Assembly: GCA_964235495.1 (NCBI GenBank)
Contig: CAXSAX010000019.1
Coordinates: 6,735-70,734, forward strand
Origin: LMUY01 sp964235495
GTDB taxonomy: Bacteria; Pseudomonadota; Alphaproteobacteria; Acetobacterales; Acetobacteraceae
Reading direction: 5' to 3'
DNA: 64,000 bases
In this document: in pieces, positions 1 to 9,451 of the stretch
How positions within the stretch are numbered: the first letter of the stretch is position 1
Layout: each line of letters begins with the position of its first letter
Notes under the pieces: model-generated
Databases searched by the model: none
Seen by the model: only the letters and a program-made list of their open reading frames with translations
Told to the model about the DNA's origin: nothing
Program-made: the position numbers and the translations under genes

Positions 1-13
1 GGGATGGTGATGG

Positions 14-1849
14 TCAGGCGGACTCCTTCAGCACCCGCAGCACCGCCTTGCCGTAGCGCTCCAGCTTGGACGCGCCGACGCCTTTGACCTGCGCCAGGTC
101 GTCCAGCGTGCGGGGCTGCACGGCGGCCACGTCGCGCAGCACGGCGTCGCTGAAGATGATGTAGGGCGGCACCGCCTGCTGCTTGGCCTCTGCCGTGCGC
201 CAGGCCCGCAGCGCCTCGAACGCGCCGGCGGGGGCGTCCGCGTCGCCCGGGTCAGGCTTGGCGGCGGCGCGGCTGCGGGGCGGCCGCTTGCCGGCCAGCG
301 GGTCCGCCACCTCCTCGCGCAGCATCACCACCTCCTCGCCGCGCAGGATGGGGCGGGCGCGGTCCGACACCAGGGCGAGGCCGGCGCGCTCCCCCTCGCC
401 GCGGCGCAGCGCGCCGATCGAGACCAGCTGGCGGATCACGCCGCGCCAGAAGCCGTCGGTCTGGTCCTTGCCGGCGCCCCAGGTCGGCAGCCGGTCATGC
501 GCGTGCTTCTCGACCATGGGGGTGCGCTCGCCGCGCAGCACGGCGGTGATGTGCAACGCGCCGAACATCTGCCCAGTGCGGTAAATCGCCGAGAGCACCT
601 TCTGCGCCGCCACCGTGCCGTCGAACAGGTTGACCGGGTTGGCGCAGATGTCGCAGTGGCCGCACGGCTCGCCCAAATCCTCGCCGAAGCAGGCGAGCAG
701 GGTGCGGCTGCGGCACTGCGGCGTCTCGGTCAGGCCGATCATCGCCTCCAGCCGGGCGGCGCGGACCCGGCGCTCCGCCTCCGGCGCGGTGGACTGCTCC
801 AGCCAGTGCCGGGCGCGCACGATGTCCTCGCCGCCGTACAGCAGCAGCGTGTCGGCCCGCTCGCCGTCGCGGCCGGAGCGGCCGATCTGCTGGTAGTAGG
901 ATTCCGGGCTGTCCGGCATGTCCAGGTGGACCACGTAGCGCACGTCCGGCCGGTCGATGCCCATGCCGAAGGCGATGGTGGCGACCATCACCACCGGCTC
1001 GCCGGAGCGGAACCGGGCCAGCGCCAGCCGCTTCTCCAGCGCGGACAGCCCGGCGTGGAAGGCGAGCGCCGGCTGGCCGGCCGTCTTAAGGCTCTGCGCC
1101 ACCCGCTCGGTCTTGTTGCGGCTGCCGCAGTAGACGATGCCGGCTTGGCCGGTGCGGCGGCGCAGGAACTCGGCGAGCTGGGCCATCTCGCCCACCTTGG
1201 GCTTGGCGGCGATGTGCAGGTTGCGGCGGTGGAAGGAGGCGGCGAACACGTGCGCGTCCGTCATGTCCAGCGCCACCAAGATGTCCTCCCGGGTGCGCGG
1301 GTCGGCGGTGGCGGTCAGCGCGATGCGCGGCACGCGGGGGAAGTCCTGCCGCAGCCGCTTGAGCATGCGGTACTCCGGGCGGAACTCGTGGCCCCAGGCG
1401 GAGACGCAGTGCGCCTCGTCCACCGCGATCAGCGCCACCTCCTGCCGCCACAGCCGCTCCAGCGTGCCGGACATCATCAGCCGCTCGGGCGACACGTACA
1501 GCAGGTCCAGCGTGCCGTCCGTCAGCGCGCGGGAGGTGCGGGCGGCGTCGTCCGGCTCCACCTCCGAGTGCAGCGCGCCGGCGGACACGCCGAGCTGCCG
1601 CAGGGCGGCGACCTGGTCGTCCATCAGCGCGATCAGCGGCGAGACCACGATGGCGACGCCGTGGCGCACCAGGGCGGGCACCTGGTAGCAAACGCTCTTG
1701 CCCGCCCCCGTGGGCATCAGCACCAGCGCGTCGCCGCCCGCCACCACGCGCTGCACGGCTTCCGCCTGCAAGCCGCGGAACTCGGGGAAGCCGAACACCC
1801 GGCGCAGCACCTCGCGCGCGCCATCGGGGCCGGTGGCGCCGTCCGGCAT
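14..1849 (-). CDS. recQ: ATP-dependent DNA helicase RecQ
   Basis: 611-aa superfamily 2 helicase, close to the E. coli RecQ length. It unwinds DNA 3'-5' in recombination and fork repair. Visible: Walker A MPTGAGKS (about 45-52), DEAH box (about 144-147), motif VI QQIGRSGRDG, the RecQ zinc-binding cysteines (C...CGHCDIC, about 385-405), a winged-helix region and a C-terminal HRDC domain (about 530-611). The frame stays open upstream to 2041, but that part reads through the neighbouring lipoprotein gene, so the ATG at 1849 is chosen. It starts 4 bp after the stop of the lipoprotein gene, so the two are probably co-transcribed. Confidence 0.95.
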   Translation of the reverse strand: MPDGATGPDGAREVLRRVFGFPEFRGLQAEAVQRVVAGGDALVLMPTGAGKSVCYQVPALVRHGVAIVVSPLIALMDDQVAALRQLGVSAGALHSEVEPDDAARTSRALTDGTLDLLYVSPERLMMSGTLERLWRQEVALIAVDEAHCVSAWGHEFRPEYRMLKRLRQDFPRVPRIALTATADPRTREDILVALDMTDAHVFAASFHRRNLHIAAKPKVGEMAQLAEFLRRRTGQAGIVYCGSRNKTERVAQSLKTAGQPALAFHAGLSALEKRLALARFRSGEPVVMVATIAFGMGIDRPDVRYVVHLDMPDSPESYYQQIGRSGRDGERADTLLLYGGEDIVRARHWLEQSTAPEAERRVRAARLEAMIGLTETPQCRSRTLLACFGEDLGEPCGHCDICANPVNLFDGTVAAQKVLSAIYRTGQMFGALHITAVLRGERTPMVEKHAHDRLPTWGAGKDQTDGFWRGVIRQLVSIGALRRGEGERAGLALVSDRARPILRGEEVVMLREEVADPLAGKRPPRSRAAAKPDPGDADAPAGAFEALRAWRTAEAKQQAVPPYIIFSDAVLRDVAAVQPRTLDDLAQVKGVGASKLERYGKAVLRVLKESA

Positions 1850-1853
1850 GGCG

Positions 1854-2234
1854 TCAGGAGCCGATGTCGATCTCGACCCGGCGGCGCTCGGGGCCGGGCT
1901 GGCTGTCCGGCGGGGTGCCGACGGCCTCGCGGGACAGGCGGGCGGCGGCCACCCCATCGCGTTGCAGCAGGTCCGCCACGGCGTCGGCCCGGCGCTTGGA
2001 GATGTCGATGTCCGCCTGGGGGGAGCCGGCGCGGTCGGCATAGCCCGAGACCTTCACCGGCAGGGACGGGAACTGCTTGGCCACGGAGGCGGCGTTGGCC
2101 ACGATCTCGGCGCCCGCGTCGTCCAGGGTCGCGGAGAATTCCTTGAAGAACACGGGATAGACCTGGTTCGGCAGCTGCGGCTGGGCGCAGGCGGACAAGG
2201 CGAGCAGACCCAGGCCCGGGGCAAGGCGGCGCAT
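1854..2234 (-). CDS. OmpA-family lipoprotein
   Basis: 126 aa. It begins with a short hydrophobic signal and a lipobox-like LSAC, so it is predicted to be a lipoprotein with the mature protein starting at that Cys. The rest is a single OmpA-like peptidoglycan-binding domain with the family pattern SGYADRAG...ISKRRADAV...L...GV...S.EA.G...P and terminal RRVEI. The ATG at 2234 has a GGAG ribosome site about 8 bp upstream. A longer start at 2294 lacks a signal sequence. It probably tethers outer membrane and peptidoglycan. It lies directly upstream of recQ with a 4-bp gap. Confidence 0.82.
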   Translation of the reverse strand: MRRLAPGLGLLALSACAQPQLPNQVYPVFFKEFSATLDDAGAEIVANAASVAKQFPSLPVKVSGYADRAGSPQADIDISKRRADAVADLLQRDGVAAARLSREAVGTPPDSQPGPERRRVEIDIGS

Positions 2235-2306
2235 ACGGTGATCTCCGGTGTGGAGCGTCCCTAGTGCCGTCCGCATCCGCGCGGCGTCAACCAAGGGCCG
2301 CCAGCC

Positions 2307-3956
2307 TCATGCCGCCGCGGCCACGGCATGGCCAGCAGACAGCCGCCAGATGCGGTCGAGCTTCTCCACCCCGGTCAGCCGGTGGGAGATCAGGATCAGC
2401 GTGCGCCCGGCGGGCAGGCCGTTCAGCGTCTTGAGGAAGGCTTGTTCCGTCTGCGCGTCCAGCCCGGCGCAGGGCTCGTCCAAGATCAGCACGGGGGCCT
2501 CCGACAGCAGGGCGCGGGCGAGCGCCACCCGCCTGCCCTGCCCGCCCGACACCCGCGCGCCGCCCTCGCCGAGCCAGGTGTCCAGGCCCTCCGGCAGGCC
2601 GCGCACGAACTCGCCCACTTCCGCCTGGTCCAGCGCGCGCCACAGGGCGGCCTCGTCCGCATCCGGGCGGCCGAGCAACAGGTTGGCGCGGATGGTGTCG
2701 TCGAACAGGTGGCTGTCCTGCGACAGCCAGCCGAAGCGGGTGCGCAGCTCGTCCGCGGACAATGCCGCGATGTCCGTGCCGCCGAGCAGGATGCGGCCGG
2801 CCTGGGGGGCCGCGACCTTCAGCAGCAGCGCGGCCAGGGTGGACTTGCCGGAGCCGGACACGCCGAGCACGGCCACCCGCGCGCCCTGCGGCACATCGAG
2901 GGTCAGGCCGTCGAACAGCTCGGGACGGTCCGGCGACCAGCGGAACCGCACCCCCTCCAGCCGCAGCCCGGTGCCGCCGGGCAGCGGCGCTGGCCGCGCC
3001 GGCTCGGGCACCGAGTCGCCGGGTTGGGCGGCGTCCAGCACCCGGCGGGCGGCGGCGGCGGCGAACCCGGCCAGCACGCCGGCCCGCGGCAGGCCGCCCG
3101 CCGCCTCGAACGCCGCCACCAGCAGGAACACCGACCCGGCGGCGAACACCGGGCGCACGCCTGCGCCGAGCAGCATCGCACCCACCGCGGCCTGGGCGCA
3201 CAGGAAGCCGCCTGCGTTGGCCAGCGCAGCGCGCCGGGTCAGCCGGCGCCGCGCCGCGCCGGCCGCCGCGTCGCGCGCCTGCACCGCCGCCAGCATGCGG
3301 CCCTCGGCGCCGAACATGCGGACCTCGCGCAGGCCGGACAGCGCATCCAGCACGGCGACGCGCAGGGCGGCGGTGCGGCTGGTCATGTCCGCCCCGAGCG
3401 TGGCGGCCGAGCGGGCGGCGAGCAGCGGCAGGACAAAGGCGGTGACGGCGAACAGGGCGGTGGCGGCCAGCGCCTCCGGCCGCAGCGGGCCGCCGGTGCC
3501 GACCAGCGCCAGCAACAGCACGGTGAACAGCGCCACCGCCACCAGCAACGGCACCAGGATGCGCAGGTACAGCCCGTCCAGCGCCTCCACGTCCGCCACC
3601 AGCCGGGCGGTGAGGTCTCCCGAGCGCTGCATGCCCAGGCCCCCGGCGGAGCGGGCGGCGAGGCGCTGGAAGAACCAGACGCGCAAATCCGCCAGGGCGC
3701 GGAAGGTGGCGTTGTGGGTGAGCAGCCGCTCGGCGTAGCGCAGCGCCACGCGGGCCGGGCCGAGCACCGCCAGCAGGACGGCGAAGGTGGACCCGGCGCC
3801 CAGCAGCAGCATGGCGACGTTGCCGCCCGCCACCGCCAGCAACGCGGCCCCGGCCAGGGCGGAGGCGAGCGCCACGGCGGCGGCGAAGACGAGGCTGGGC
3901 CAGCGGCCGCGCCACAGCCCGAGGATGCGGGCGAGCGAGGCGAGAATTGGGGTCAT
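2307..3956 (-). CDS. cydC: Thiol reductant ABC exporter subunit CydC
   Basis: 549 aa. Six-helix ABC transmembrane domain (about 15-285) fused to an ATPase domain: Walker A GVSGSGKST (365-373), signature VSGGQ (469-473), Walker B LILDEP (490-495), H-loop ISHR. With CydD it forms the inner-membrane exporter of glutathione and cysteine needed for cytochrome bd assembly. The ATG overlaps the cydD stop by 4 bp, so the pair is translationally coupled. cydAB are not in this window. A lone CydCD pair could also serve general periplasmic redox balance. Confidence 0.9.
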   Translation of the reverse strand: MTPILASLARILGLWRGRWPSLVFAAAVALASALAGAALLAVAGGNVAMLLLGAGSTFAVLLAVLGPARVALRYAERLLTHNATFRALADLRVWFFQRLAARSAGGLGMQRSGDLTARLVADVEALDGLYLRILVPLLVAVALFTVLLLALVGTGGPLRPEALAATALFAVTAFVLPLLAARSAATLGADMTSRTAALRVAVLDALSGLREVRMFGAEGRMLAAVQARDAAAGAARRRLTRRAALANAGGFLCAQAAVGAMLLGAGVRPVFAAGSVFLLVAAFEAAGGLPRAGVLAGFAAAAARRVLDAAQPGDSVPEPARPAPLPGGTGLRLEGVRFRWSPDRPELFDGLTLDVPQGARVAVLGVSGSGKSTLAALLLKVAAPQAGRILLGGTDIAALSADELRTRFGWLSQDSHLFDDTIRANLLLGRPDADEAALWRALDQAEVGEFVRGLPEGLDTWLGEGGARVSGGQGRRVALARALLSEAPVLILDEPCAGLDAQTEQAFLKTLNGLPAGRTLILISHRLTGVEKLDRIWRLSAGHAVAAAA

Positions 3957-5632
3957 GCCGCACCTCGCGCCGCGACCACCTGGCCGTCGCGCAGGTCCAG
4001 CCGGCGGGTGCCGAGGCGGCTGGCGGCGGCGGAGTGGCTGGCCATCACCACGGTGCGCCCCACCGCCAGGCGGCGCAGGCTGTCCATCACGTCGCCCTCG
4101 GTGGCCGGGTCGAGGTGGGCGGTCGGCTCGTCCAGCAGCAGCAGCGGCGCGTTCTTGAGGAAGGCGCGGGCGATGGCGACGCGCTGCGCCTGGCCGCCGG
4201 ACAGGCCGTGGCCGGCCTCGCCCAGCGGGGTGTCGAGGCCCTGCGGCAGGGTGTCGAGCAGGCTGGCCAGGCGGGCGCTCTGGGCGGCGGCGTCCACCTC
4301 GGCGTCCGTCGCGTCGGGGCGGGCAAAGCGGATGTTGTCGCGGATGGTGCCGGCGAACAGCACGGGGCGCTGGCCGATGGCGGCGGTCATGCGGGTGAGC
4401 GCCTCCGGCACGATGGCGGCGAGGTCCGCGCCGTTGAGCAGGATGCGTCCGGTCTGCGGCGGCACGAAGCCGAGCAGCAGCTCGATCACGGTGGACTTGC
4501 CCGCGCCGGACGGGCCGGCCAGCACCAGCGTCTCGCCGGCGGGCACTCGGAAGCTCACGTCCTGCAAGGCGGGGCCGCGCGCCGGGTCCCAGGTGAAGCC
4601 GACATGCTCGAAGGCGAGGCTCACGCCATGGGCGGCGACGGTGCGGACCGGGGCGGCCGGCGCCGCGATGACGGGGGCGGGCGGGATGGCGGCGATGGCC
4701 TCGGCCGCGCCGGCGGCCTGCGAGCGGTCCTGGTAGGCGAGCGAGAAGGCGCGCAGCGGGGCGAAGAACTCCGGCACCATCAACAGCGCGAACAGCGCGG
4801 GTGCAGGGTCTAGGCGGTGAGCCATGGCGGCGTGGCCGTAGCGGATGGCCAGGATGACCAGGGCGAGCGCGGTGGCGCAGTCCAGCGCGGCGGAGGCCAG
4901 GAAGGCCACGCGCAGCACCCGCATGGTGCGGCGGCGCAGCTCGTCGGCGGCCAGGCCAAGAGCGCGCGCCTCATCCCCGCCGCGGCCGGCGAGCACGATG
5001 GTGGAGATGCCGCGCACCCGGTCCAGGAAGCGGGCCTGCAGCCGACTCAGCGCGGTGAGCTGGCGGCGGGACGCGACGGCGGCGCCGATGCCGGACACCG
5101 CCTGCGCCACCGGCACCAGCAGGCCGGCCGCGCCCAGGATCAGCGCGCCGCGCCAGTCCACCAGCGCCACGGCGGCCAGCACCAGCAGGGGCGAGACGAT
5201 GGCCAGCGTGGCGGCGGGCAGCCAGCGCGCGAACAGCCCGTCCAGCGCGTCGATCCGGTCCACGGCGGTGGTGGCGTAGGCGGAGGAGTGCTCGCGCCGC
5301 AGGATGGCCGGCCCGGCAGCCAGCAGGCGGCGCATCACGTCGGTGCGCAACCCGGCGCGGGCGCGGTCGCTGGCGCGCGCCGCCAGCCGGTCGGAGGCGT
5401 AGGCCAGGCCGGCCCGGCCCAGCGCCGCCAGCGCGAACCCGGCCAGCAGCCAGGCGGCCGGCGGCGAGCCGTCCCGCAGGGCCGCACCCAAGACGATGGC
5501 GATGCAGGCACCCTGCGCGATGGCCAGCACCGTGCCCAGCGCGCCGCACAGCACGACGGGGCGCGCGGCCCGGCGGCCGGCCTTGATCTCGCCGCTTAGC
5601 CAGGTTTTCGCCGCTGCGGTCTGTTCGCTCAT
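3953..5632 (-). CDS. cydD: Thiol reductant ABC exporter subunit CydD
   Basis: 559 aa. Transmembrane domain (about 20-290) plus ATPase domain with Walker A GPSGAGKST (373-381), signature LSGGQ (477-481), Walker B LLLLDEP (497-503) and H-loop ASHS. It is the first gene of the cydDC pair and partner of CydC. The ATG at 5632 gives a normal N-terminus, an amphipathic segment before the first membrane helix. It lies 105 bp downstream of the M20 hydrolase gene on the same strand, so a separate promoter in 5633-5737 is possible. Confidence 0.9.
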   Translation of the reverse strand: MSEQTAAAKTWLSGEIKAGRRAARPVVLCGALGTVLAIAQGACIAIVLGAALRDGSPPAAWLLAGFALAALGRAGLAYASDRLAARASDRARAGLRTDVMRRLLAAGPAILRREHSSAYATTAVDRIDALDGLFARWLPAATLAIVSPLLVLAAVALVDWRGALILGAAGLLVPVAQAVSGIGAAVASRRQLTALSRLQARFLDRVRGISTIVLAGRGGDEARALGLAADELRRRTMRVLRVAFLASAALDCATALALVILAIRYGHAAMAHRLDPAPALFALLMVPEFFAPLRAFSLAYQDRSQAAGAAEAIAAIPPAPVIAAPAAPVRTVAAHGVSLAFEHVGFTWDPARGPALQDVSFRVPAGETLVLAGPSGAGKSTVIELLLGFVPPQTGRILLNGADLAAIVPEALTRMTAAIGQRPVLFAGTIRDNIRFARPDATDAEVDAAAQSARLASLLDTLPQGLDTPLGEAGHGLSGGQAQRVAIARAFLKNAPLLLLDEPTAHLDPATEGDVMDSLRRLAVGRTVVMASHSAAASRLGTRRLDLRDGQVVAARGAA

Positions 5633-5737
5633 GCCGTAGCCATCTGGCGGCTCCTCGGCCGCATGTCAGCAGCCTGGGGGGTTAAACCTGCGTCAGGCTG
5701 CCGGCTCAAGCGCGAACGGGGCCGGAGGCGGCGCCCC

Positions 5738-6907
5738 TCAGCCCAGGGCGGCCTTGGCGGCGCCGGCGAGGTAGCGGGCGGCAGCGGGCAGGATGGCGTC
5801 GTTGAAGTCGTATTGCGGGTTGTGCAGCTCGCGGCCGCCGTCGCCGGGGCCGTTGCCGATCCAGATGAACGCGCCGGGGCGGTGCTGCAGGTAGGCGCCG
5901 AAATCCTCGCTCGCCATGGAGGGCGGCAGGTCCCGCCGCACCGGCAGCCCGGCGGCGGCGGCGGCGGCGGCGGCCAGCTCGGCCTCCTCGGGCGTGTTGG
6001 CGACGCCGGGCACGCCGCGGCTGACCTCGGCGCGGCCCGCCACCCCGAACGCGGCGGCGACGCCGGCCACCACGCGGCCGACCGCCTGCCCCATCTGCGC
6101 CTGCACGGCGGGGCGGTGGGAGCGGAACGTGCCGCGCATCACGGCGCGGTGCGGAATCTGGTTGGTCGCCATGCCGCCATCGACCGTGCAGATGGACAGC
6201 ACCGCCGAGTCCACCGGATCGACGGTGCGCGACACCACCGATTGCAGCGCCACCAGCACGTGGGCAGCGGCCAGCACCGGGTCCCGCGTCAGATGCGGCA
6301 TGGCGGCATGGCCGGCATGGCCTTCCAGCACGACCTCCAGCTGCGCGCCCTGCGCCATCACCGGGCCGGGATGCACCGCCGCCTCGCCCGCGGCCAGGCC
6401 GGGCCAGTTGTGCCAGCCGAACACCCGCTCCATCGGGAAGCGTTCCAGCAGGCCGTCGTCCAGCATCGCCTGCGCGCCGCCGAACCCCTCCTCGGCCGGC
6501 TGGAACACCAGCTGCACCGTGCCGGACCAGCCCGGGTCCCGGCTCAGCAGGGCGGCCGCGCCGAGCAGGGTGGCGGTGTGGCCGTCATGGCCACAGGCAT
6601 GCATCACGCCCGGGACGGTGGAGGCGTGCGGCGCGCCGGTCTGCTCCTCGATGGCCAGGGCGTCCATGTCGGCGCGCAGGCCGACGCTGCGGTTGGAGCG
6701 GCCGCGGCTCAGCGTCGCCACCACGCCGTGGCCGCCCACCCCGGCGGCGAACGGGATGCCCAGCTCGGCCAGCCGCTCCGCCACGAAGCCGGCGGTGGCG
6801 CGTTCGTGCAAGGACAGCTCCGGATGCGCGTGCAGGTGGTGGCGCCACTGGACCATGGATCGGGCCAGCGCCGGGTCGAGCCCGGGGGACGGCAGGGATA
6901 CGGTCAT
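5738..6907 (-). CDS. M20-family amidohydrolase (hippurate hydrolase/N-acyl-amino-acid deacylase type)
   Basis: 389-aa zinc or manganese peptidase-like amidohydrolase that removes acyl groups from amino acids (hippuricase/carboxypeptidase Ss1/IAA-amino-acid hydrolase group). Metal-site motifs are visible: LRADMDAL, HACGHDGH, QPAEE, the lid-domain motif EGHAGHAAMPH, and the C-terminal MASEDFGAYL. The ATG at 6907 overlaps the stop of the sensor kinase gene (ATGA, 6904-6907), so translation is coupled. An upstream extension of this frame to 7348 is a shadow of the kinase gene. The physiological substrate cannot be told from sequence. Confidence 0.88.
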   Translation of the reverse strand: MTVSLPSPGLDPALARSMVQWRHHLHAHPELSLHERATAGFVAERLAELGIPFAAGVGGHGVVATLSRGRSNRSVGLRADMDALAIEEQTGAPHASTVPGVMHACGHDGHTATLLGAAALLSRDPGWSGTVQLVFQPAEEGFGGAQAMLDDGLLERFPMERVFGWHNWPGLAAGEAAVHPGPVMAQGAQLEVVLEGHAGHAAMPHLTRDPVLAAAHVLVALQSVVSRTVDPVDSAVLSICTVDGGMATNQIPHRAVMRGTFRSHRPAVQAQMGQAVGRVVAGVAAAFGVAGRAEVSRGVPGVANTPEEAELAAAAAAAAGLPVRRDLPPSMASEDFGAYLQHRPGAFIWIGNGPGDGGRELHNPQYDFNDAILPAAARYLAGAAKAALG

Positions 6908-8601
6908 GGGACAGTATCCTGCCCGGCTGCCGCGGCGTCCAGGGGCGCGGCGGTCGCCGGGCGGGCTTGCAGCCGGACGGCGTAACGGGTGCCGTCGCCT
7001 TCCTCCACGTCGAGCGCCGCGCCGAGCTGGCGGCTGAAGCCGCGGATCAGCTGCAGGCCGATGCCGTCGCGCCGGCCGGGCTCCTGGTCGCCCTTGCCGG
7101 CGACGATGCCGACGCCGTCGTCGGAGATGACCAGGTCCAGCGCGCCGCCCCGGTCGCTCAGCGTCACGCTGATGGTGCCGCGGCGGCCGTCCGGGAAGGC
7201 GTATTTCATGGAATTGGTCACCGCCTCCGTCACGATCAGGGAGAGCGGGACGGCCTGGTCGCTGGACATGCGCAGCTCCGGCGCCTCGATCAGCAGGCGG
7301 ATGCGCTCGCCCTCCTTCTCGCCCAGCGCCTGGAACAGCTGGCCGCACAGCTCGGTCAGGAAGGAGCGCATGTTGATGGTGTGCAGCGCGCCGTCGGCGT
7401 ACAGGTGGCGATGCAGCGTCGCCAGGGCGCGCACCCGGTCCCGCGCGGCCTGGAACTCGGCCCGCGCCTCGGGCATGCGGATGCGGCTGGCCTGCAGGTT
7501 CAGCAGGCTGGCGACCACCTGCAGGTTGTTCTTCACCCGGTGGTGGATCTCCAGCACCAGCAGGTCCTGGCGTTCCTTCGCCTGGACCAGCTCGGCCTCC
7601 CGCTGGCGCAGCACGCCGGTGGCGTCGCGGAACGAGCGGGCCAGGTCCGCCACCTCGTCGGGCGCGCCGGGCAGCGGTCCTGGGTCGAACGCGCCGCCGC
7701 CCTGCCAGCGGCGCACGGCGGCGGTCAGGCGGCGGATCGGGCTGCCGAACGCCACGTCCGCCCCGAGGATCACCGCCGCGAACCCCACCAGCAACAGGGC
7801 TGCCAGCTCCGCCATGCGCACCAATAGGTTGCGGATGCCCTCGTCATGCTCGTTCTGCGCCGAGGTGGCCGCGATCAGCCGCCAGTGGTTGGGCAGCAGC
7901 GTGGTGGCGTAGGCGTAGCTCAGCCCCTGGGCCGACCGGGCGCGGATGGCGACCTGGTCGGCCCCGACCAGGCGCACCATGCTGTTCAGCGTCGGCAGGG
8001 CGGCGGCGGCGTCGCCGCGGGAGGCGAGCACGGCGCGGTCCGCGTCCAGCAGCCAGATGGCGCCGCCGGGTTCGGTGACGTCCAGCAGCAGGCGCTGAGC
8101 GATCCAGCCCGGCTGCAGCACGGCGACCGCGACGGCGTCGGCGCCGGCGCGGCTGGCCAGCACGGGGAAGCCGTCCGCCATGCCCAGCGCAGCCTCGGCG
8201 CCGCCGCGCACCTGCTCGAACCACTCGGCTGGCGGAGCCAGCGGCGGCACGTCGCCGGCGCGGCACAGGGCATGGCCGTCCAGGTCGAGGTCCAGCAGGC
8301 CGACGATGTCGCCCAGGCCGTCCGCCTTCAGCGCCGCGGCGCACTGGCCGGGCGGATAGCGTGCGCCCATGACCGCCAGCCGCTCCACGATGTCGGTGAG
8401 GGCGACGCGCAGCTGGGCGAGCGCCTGGCCGTCGATCAGGGCGGCGCGCTCCTGCGATTGCTGCGCCACGGCCTGGTAGCTTTGCCAGACGATGGTGGCG
8501 GCGAGCCCGGTGACCGGCAGGGCCGCGACGCAGGACAGCAGGATGAGGCGGCCGCGGATGTTGCCGACCCGGGGCCATCCGGCAGGCGGCCAGCGGCTCA
8601 C
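6904..8601 (-). CDS. HisKA_2/HWE-type sensor histidine kinase, probable PhyR kinase
   Basis: 565 aa. N-terminal membrane helix (about 17-40), a roughly 220-residue extracytoplasmic sensory domain (dCache/CHASE-like by layout), second helix (about 262-285), HAMP-like linker (about 286-335), a HisKA_2 dimerisation domain with EIHHRVKNNLQ (phospho-acceptor His-353 or 354), and a C-terminal HATPase with N and G boxes (EAVTNSMKYAF, DDGVGI, GIGLQLI). In alphaproteobacteria such kinases phosphorylate PhyR to start the general stress response. Its place 36 bp downstream of nepR supports that. It is coupled to the M20 hydrolase gene. Confidence 0.87.
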   Translation of the reverse strand: MSRWPPAGWPRVGNIRGRLILLSCVAALPVTGLAATIVWQSYQAVAQQSQERAALIDGQALAQLRVALTDIVERLAVMGARYPPGQCAAALKADGLGDIVGLLDLDLDGHALCRAGDVPPLAPPAEWFEQVRGGAEAALGMADGFPVLASRAGADAVAVAVLQPGWIAQRLLLDVTEPGGAIWLLDADRAVLASRGDAAAALPTLNSMVRLVGADQVAIRARSAQGLSYAYATTLLPNHWRLIAATSAQNEHDEGIRNLLVRMAELAALLLVGFAAVILGADVAFGSPIRRLTAAVRRWQGGGAFDPGPLPGAPDEVADLARSFRDATGVLRQREAELVQAKERQDLLVLEIHHRVKNNLQVVASLLNLQASRIRMPEARAEFQAARDRVRALATLHRHLYADGALHTINMRSFLTELCGQLFQALGEKEGERIRLLIEAPELRMSSDQAVPLSLIVTEAVTNSMKYAFPDGRRGTISVTLSDRGGALDLVISDDGVGIVAGKGDQEPGRRDGIGLQLIRGFSRQLGAALDVEEGDGTRYAVRLQARPATAAPLDAAAAGQDTVP

Positions 8602-8637
8602 CGCCCGCGGCCCATCACGGCTTGCGCCTGGGGCCGA

Positions 8638-8796
8638 TCACGACTTGCGGTCGTCCTCGATCAGCTTGAGCAACTCGTCGGGCAGCGGTTCCTTGGCGAT
8701 GTCGTCGTAGATCTGGTGCAGGCCGCGCTTGAGCCACAGGTCAAAGGCTTCCGGCTTGTCGGGCTTCGGCGGCTTCGGCGGCTTGGACTGCTTCAT
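8638..8796 (-). CDS. nepR: Anti-sigma factor NepR
   Basis: A 52-aa protein. A basic, proline-rich start (KPPKPPKP) precedes the NepR core: GLHQIYDDIAKEPLPDELLKLIED matches the family pattern L..IYd...KEP.Pd.l..Li. NepR holds the EcfG sigma factor inactive, and phosphorylated PhyR removes it by sigma-factor mimicry. The gene lies between the EcfG-type sigma gene (stop at 8885) and the kinase gene, the usual arrangement of this module. Confidence 0.9.
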   Translation of the reverse strand: MKQSKPPKPPKPDKPEAFDLWLKRGLHQIYDDIAKEPLPDELLKLIEDDRKS

Positions 8797-8831
8797 ACCC
8801 GGATGCCTTACGATGCCAGGGCCCGGACATG

Positions 8832-8858
8832 GAAACCGGCCACGAGCGGGCCGGTTTC
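8832..8858 (-). terminator. Perfect 10-bp inverted repeat between ecfG and nepR
   Basis: GAAACCGGCC (8832-8841), a 7-nt loop, then GGCCGGTTTC (8849-8858). It sits 26 bp past the ecfG stop and 35 bp before nepR. No clear U-tract follows on the minus strand, so it may be a weak terminator, an attenuator setting the EcfG:NepR ratio, or an RNA-stability hairpin. Confidence 0.45.
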
Positions 8859-8884
8859 TCCTCGCACGCGACGATAATCAGGGT

Positions 8885-9451
8885 TCAGGCGCCGGCGGAC
8901 TCCGCCAGCAGCTTGGCGCGCTCCAGCAATGCATCACGGGTGAGGCGTTGGGTGGCGCGGCTGCTCTCCTTGGTCTCACCGAGCAGCCAGGCCTCCAATT
9001 GGCGGCGGGCGCGGAAGACGCGGCTCTTGGCGGTGCCGACGGCGCAGCCGGTGGACTGGGCCAGCGTCTCGTAGCTCATGCCGTGAACCACGACCATCAC
9101 GAGCGCCTCATGCTGGTCGGCCGGCAGCCGGTTCATGGCCGCGCTCAGCTCCTTGAGCGCCAGGCGGTCCTCGTGCGGCGCCTCCGTGGCGAACACGGAT
9201 TGCGGCACGTCGTCGATGTCCGTCGTGTCGCGGCGCTTGCGCAGGTTGGAGATGAAGCGGTTGCGCAGGATGCGGTGCATCCAGGCGGGGAAGTTGGTGC
9301 CGGGAATGAAGGTGGTCTGGGCGGATAGCGCGTTGCACACGGCGTCCTGCACGAGGTCCTCGGCGGCGGCGCGGTTGCGGGTCAGCGCCAGGGCCTGGAC
9401 GCGAAGCTTGGGAAGGATGGCTATAACCTGGTCGTGGAAGACAGTCGTCAT
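8885..9451 (-). CDS. ecfG: EcfG-type ECF RNA polymerase sigma factor (general stress response)
   Basis: 188 aa. Sigma region 2 (about 10-80: AAAEDLVQDAVCNAL, PGTNFPAWMHRILRNRF) and region 4 (about 105-160: LPADQHEALVMVVVHGMSYETLA...GTAKSRVFRAR). Position directly upstream of nepR identifies it as the EcfG partner of NepR/PhyR. It extends about 25 residues beyond region 4. It should direct the stress regulon. A GGAAC...CGTT promoter of full consensus was looked for upstream by eye and not found with confidence. Confidence 0.87.
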   Translation of the reverse strand: MTTVFHDQVIAILPKLRVQALALTRNRAAAEDLVQDAVCNALSAQTTFIPGTNFPAWMHRILRNRFISNLRKRRDTTDIDDVPQSVFATEAPHEDRLALKELSAAMNRLPADQHEALVMVVVHGMSYETLAQSTGCAVGTAKSRVFRARRQLEAWLLGETKESSRATQRLTRDALLERAKLLAESAGA

